NCBI GenBank assembly: GCA_017437345.1
Contig: JAFSBJ010000015.1
Coordinates: 1-5,652 of the forward strand
From: Clostridia bacterium
GTDB lineage: Bacteria; Bacillota_A; Clostridia; UMGS1810
DNA: 5,652 nt
Direction: 5' to 3'
The translations under genes and the position numbers were made by a program. The first letter of the stretch is position 1. Every line of letters begins with the position of its first letter. Positions 5,646 through 5,652 of the stretch are shown piece by piece. The notes under the pieces were generated by a model, which worked only from the letters and a program-made list of their open reading frames with translations, searched no databases and had not been told where the DNA came from.

Positions 5646-5652
5646 AAATATA

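Noticed and set aside
1..5652. Mobile element, CRISPR array, defence or toxin-antitoxin system
   Set aside because: No transposase, integrase, repeat-spacer pattern, tRNA-associated site or abrupt composition change was seen. All genes look chromosomal and mostly housekeeping.

Overview
The window is an AT-rich stretch (by eye about 35-40% GC) of a Gram-positive Clostridia-type chromosome. Every recognisable gene lies on the + strand. The lineage call rests on the gene set: an HPr with both His15 and Ser46, a clostridial-looking type 2 EF-G, a YtxC-family sporulation protein, AGGAGG-type ribosome binding sites and TTGACA promoters. YtxC points to an endospore former or a descendant of one.

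Layout. 1-686 is the 3' third of an EF-G gene, closed by a perfect 11-bp intrinsic terminator (694-723). A clean sigma-A-type promoter (725-753) follows at once and drives an RluA-family pseudouridine synthase (783-1679). A second clean promoter (1716-1744) drives the HPr gene ptsH (1798-2058). A second terminator-like hairpin (2074-2101) sits between ptsH and uvrC (2121-3980). No promoter fits between that hairpin and uvrC, so uvrC probably depends on read-through. After uvrC comes a 173-base gap with three successive hairpins, then a DUF6873-type pentein (GME-fold) protein of unknown function (4154-4849), and a YtxC-family protein (4905-5645) that ends a few bases before the window does.

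The genes are mostly housekeeping: translation (EF-G), RNA modification (RluA family), sugar transport and carbon regulation (HPr), and nucleotide excision repair (UvrC). The two last genes are poorly characterised, one of them linked to sporulation. They do not form one pathway. The terminators and promoters suggest at least three transcription units: the EF-G unit; the pseudouridine synthase unit; and ptsH-uvrC, possibly running on into the last two genes.

I see no mobile element, CRISPR array, toxin-antitoxin or defence system, and no tRNA or rRNA. The most unusual signal is the gap after uvrC. Its hairpin at 4011-4050 pairs better as minus-strand RNA (17 of 18 positions, using G-U wobbles) than as plus-strand RNA (15 of 18), and only the minus reading is followed by a U-run. 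It therefore looks like a terminator facing against every gene in the window. A possible minus-strand promoter about 100 bases upstream makes a small antisense-oriented RNA conceivable but unproven.
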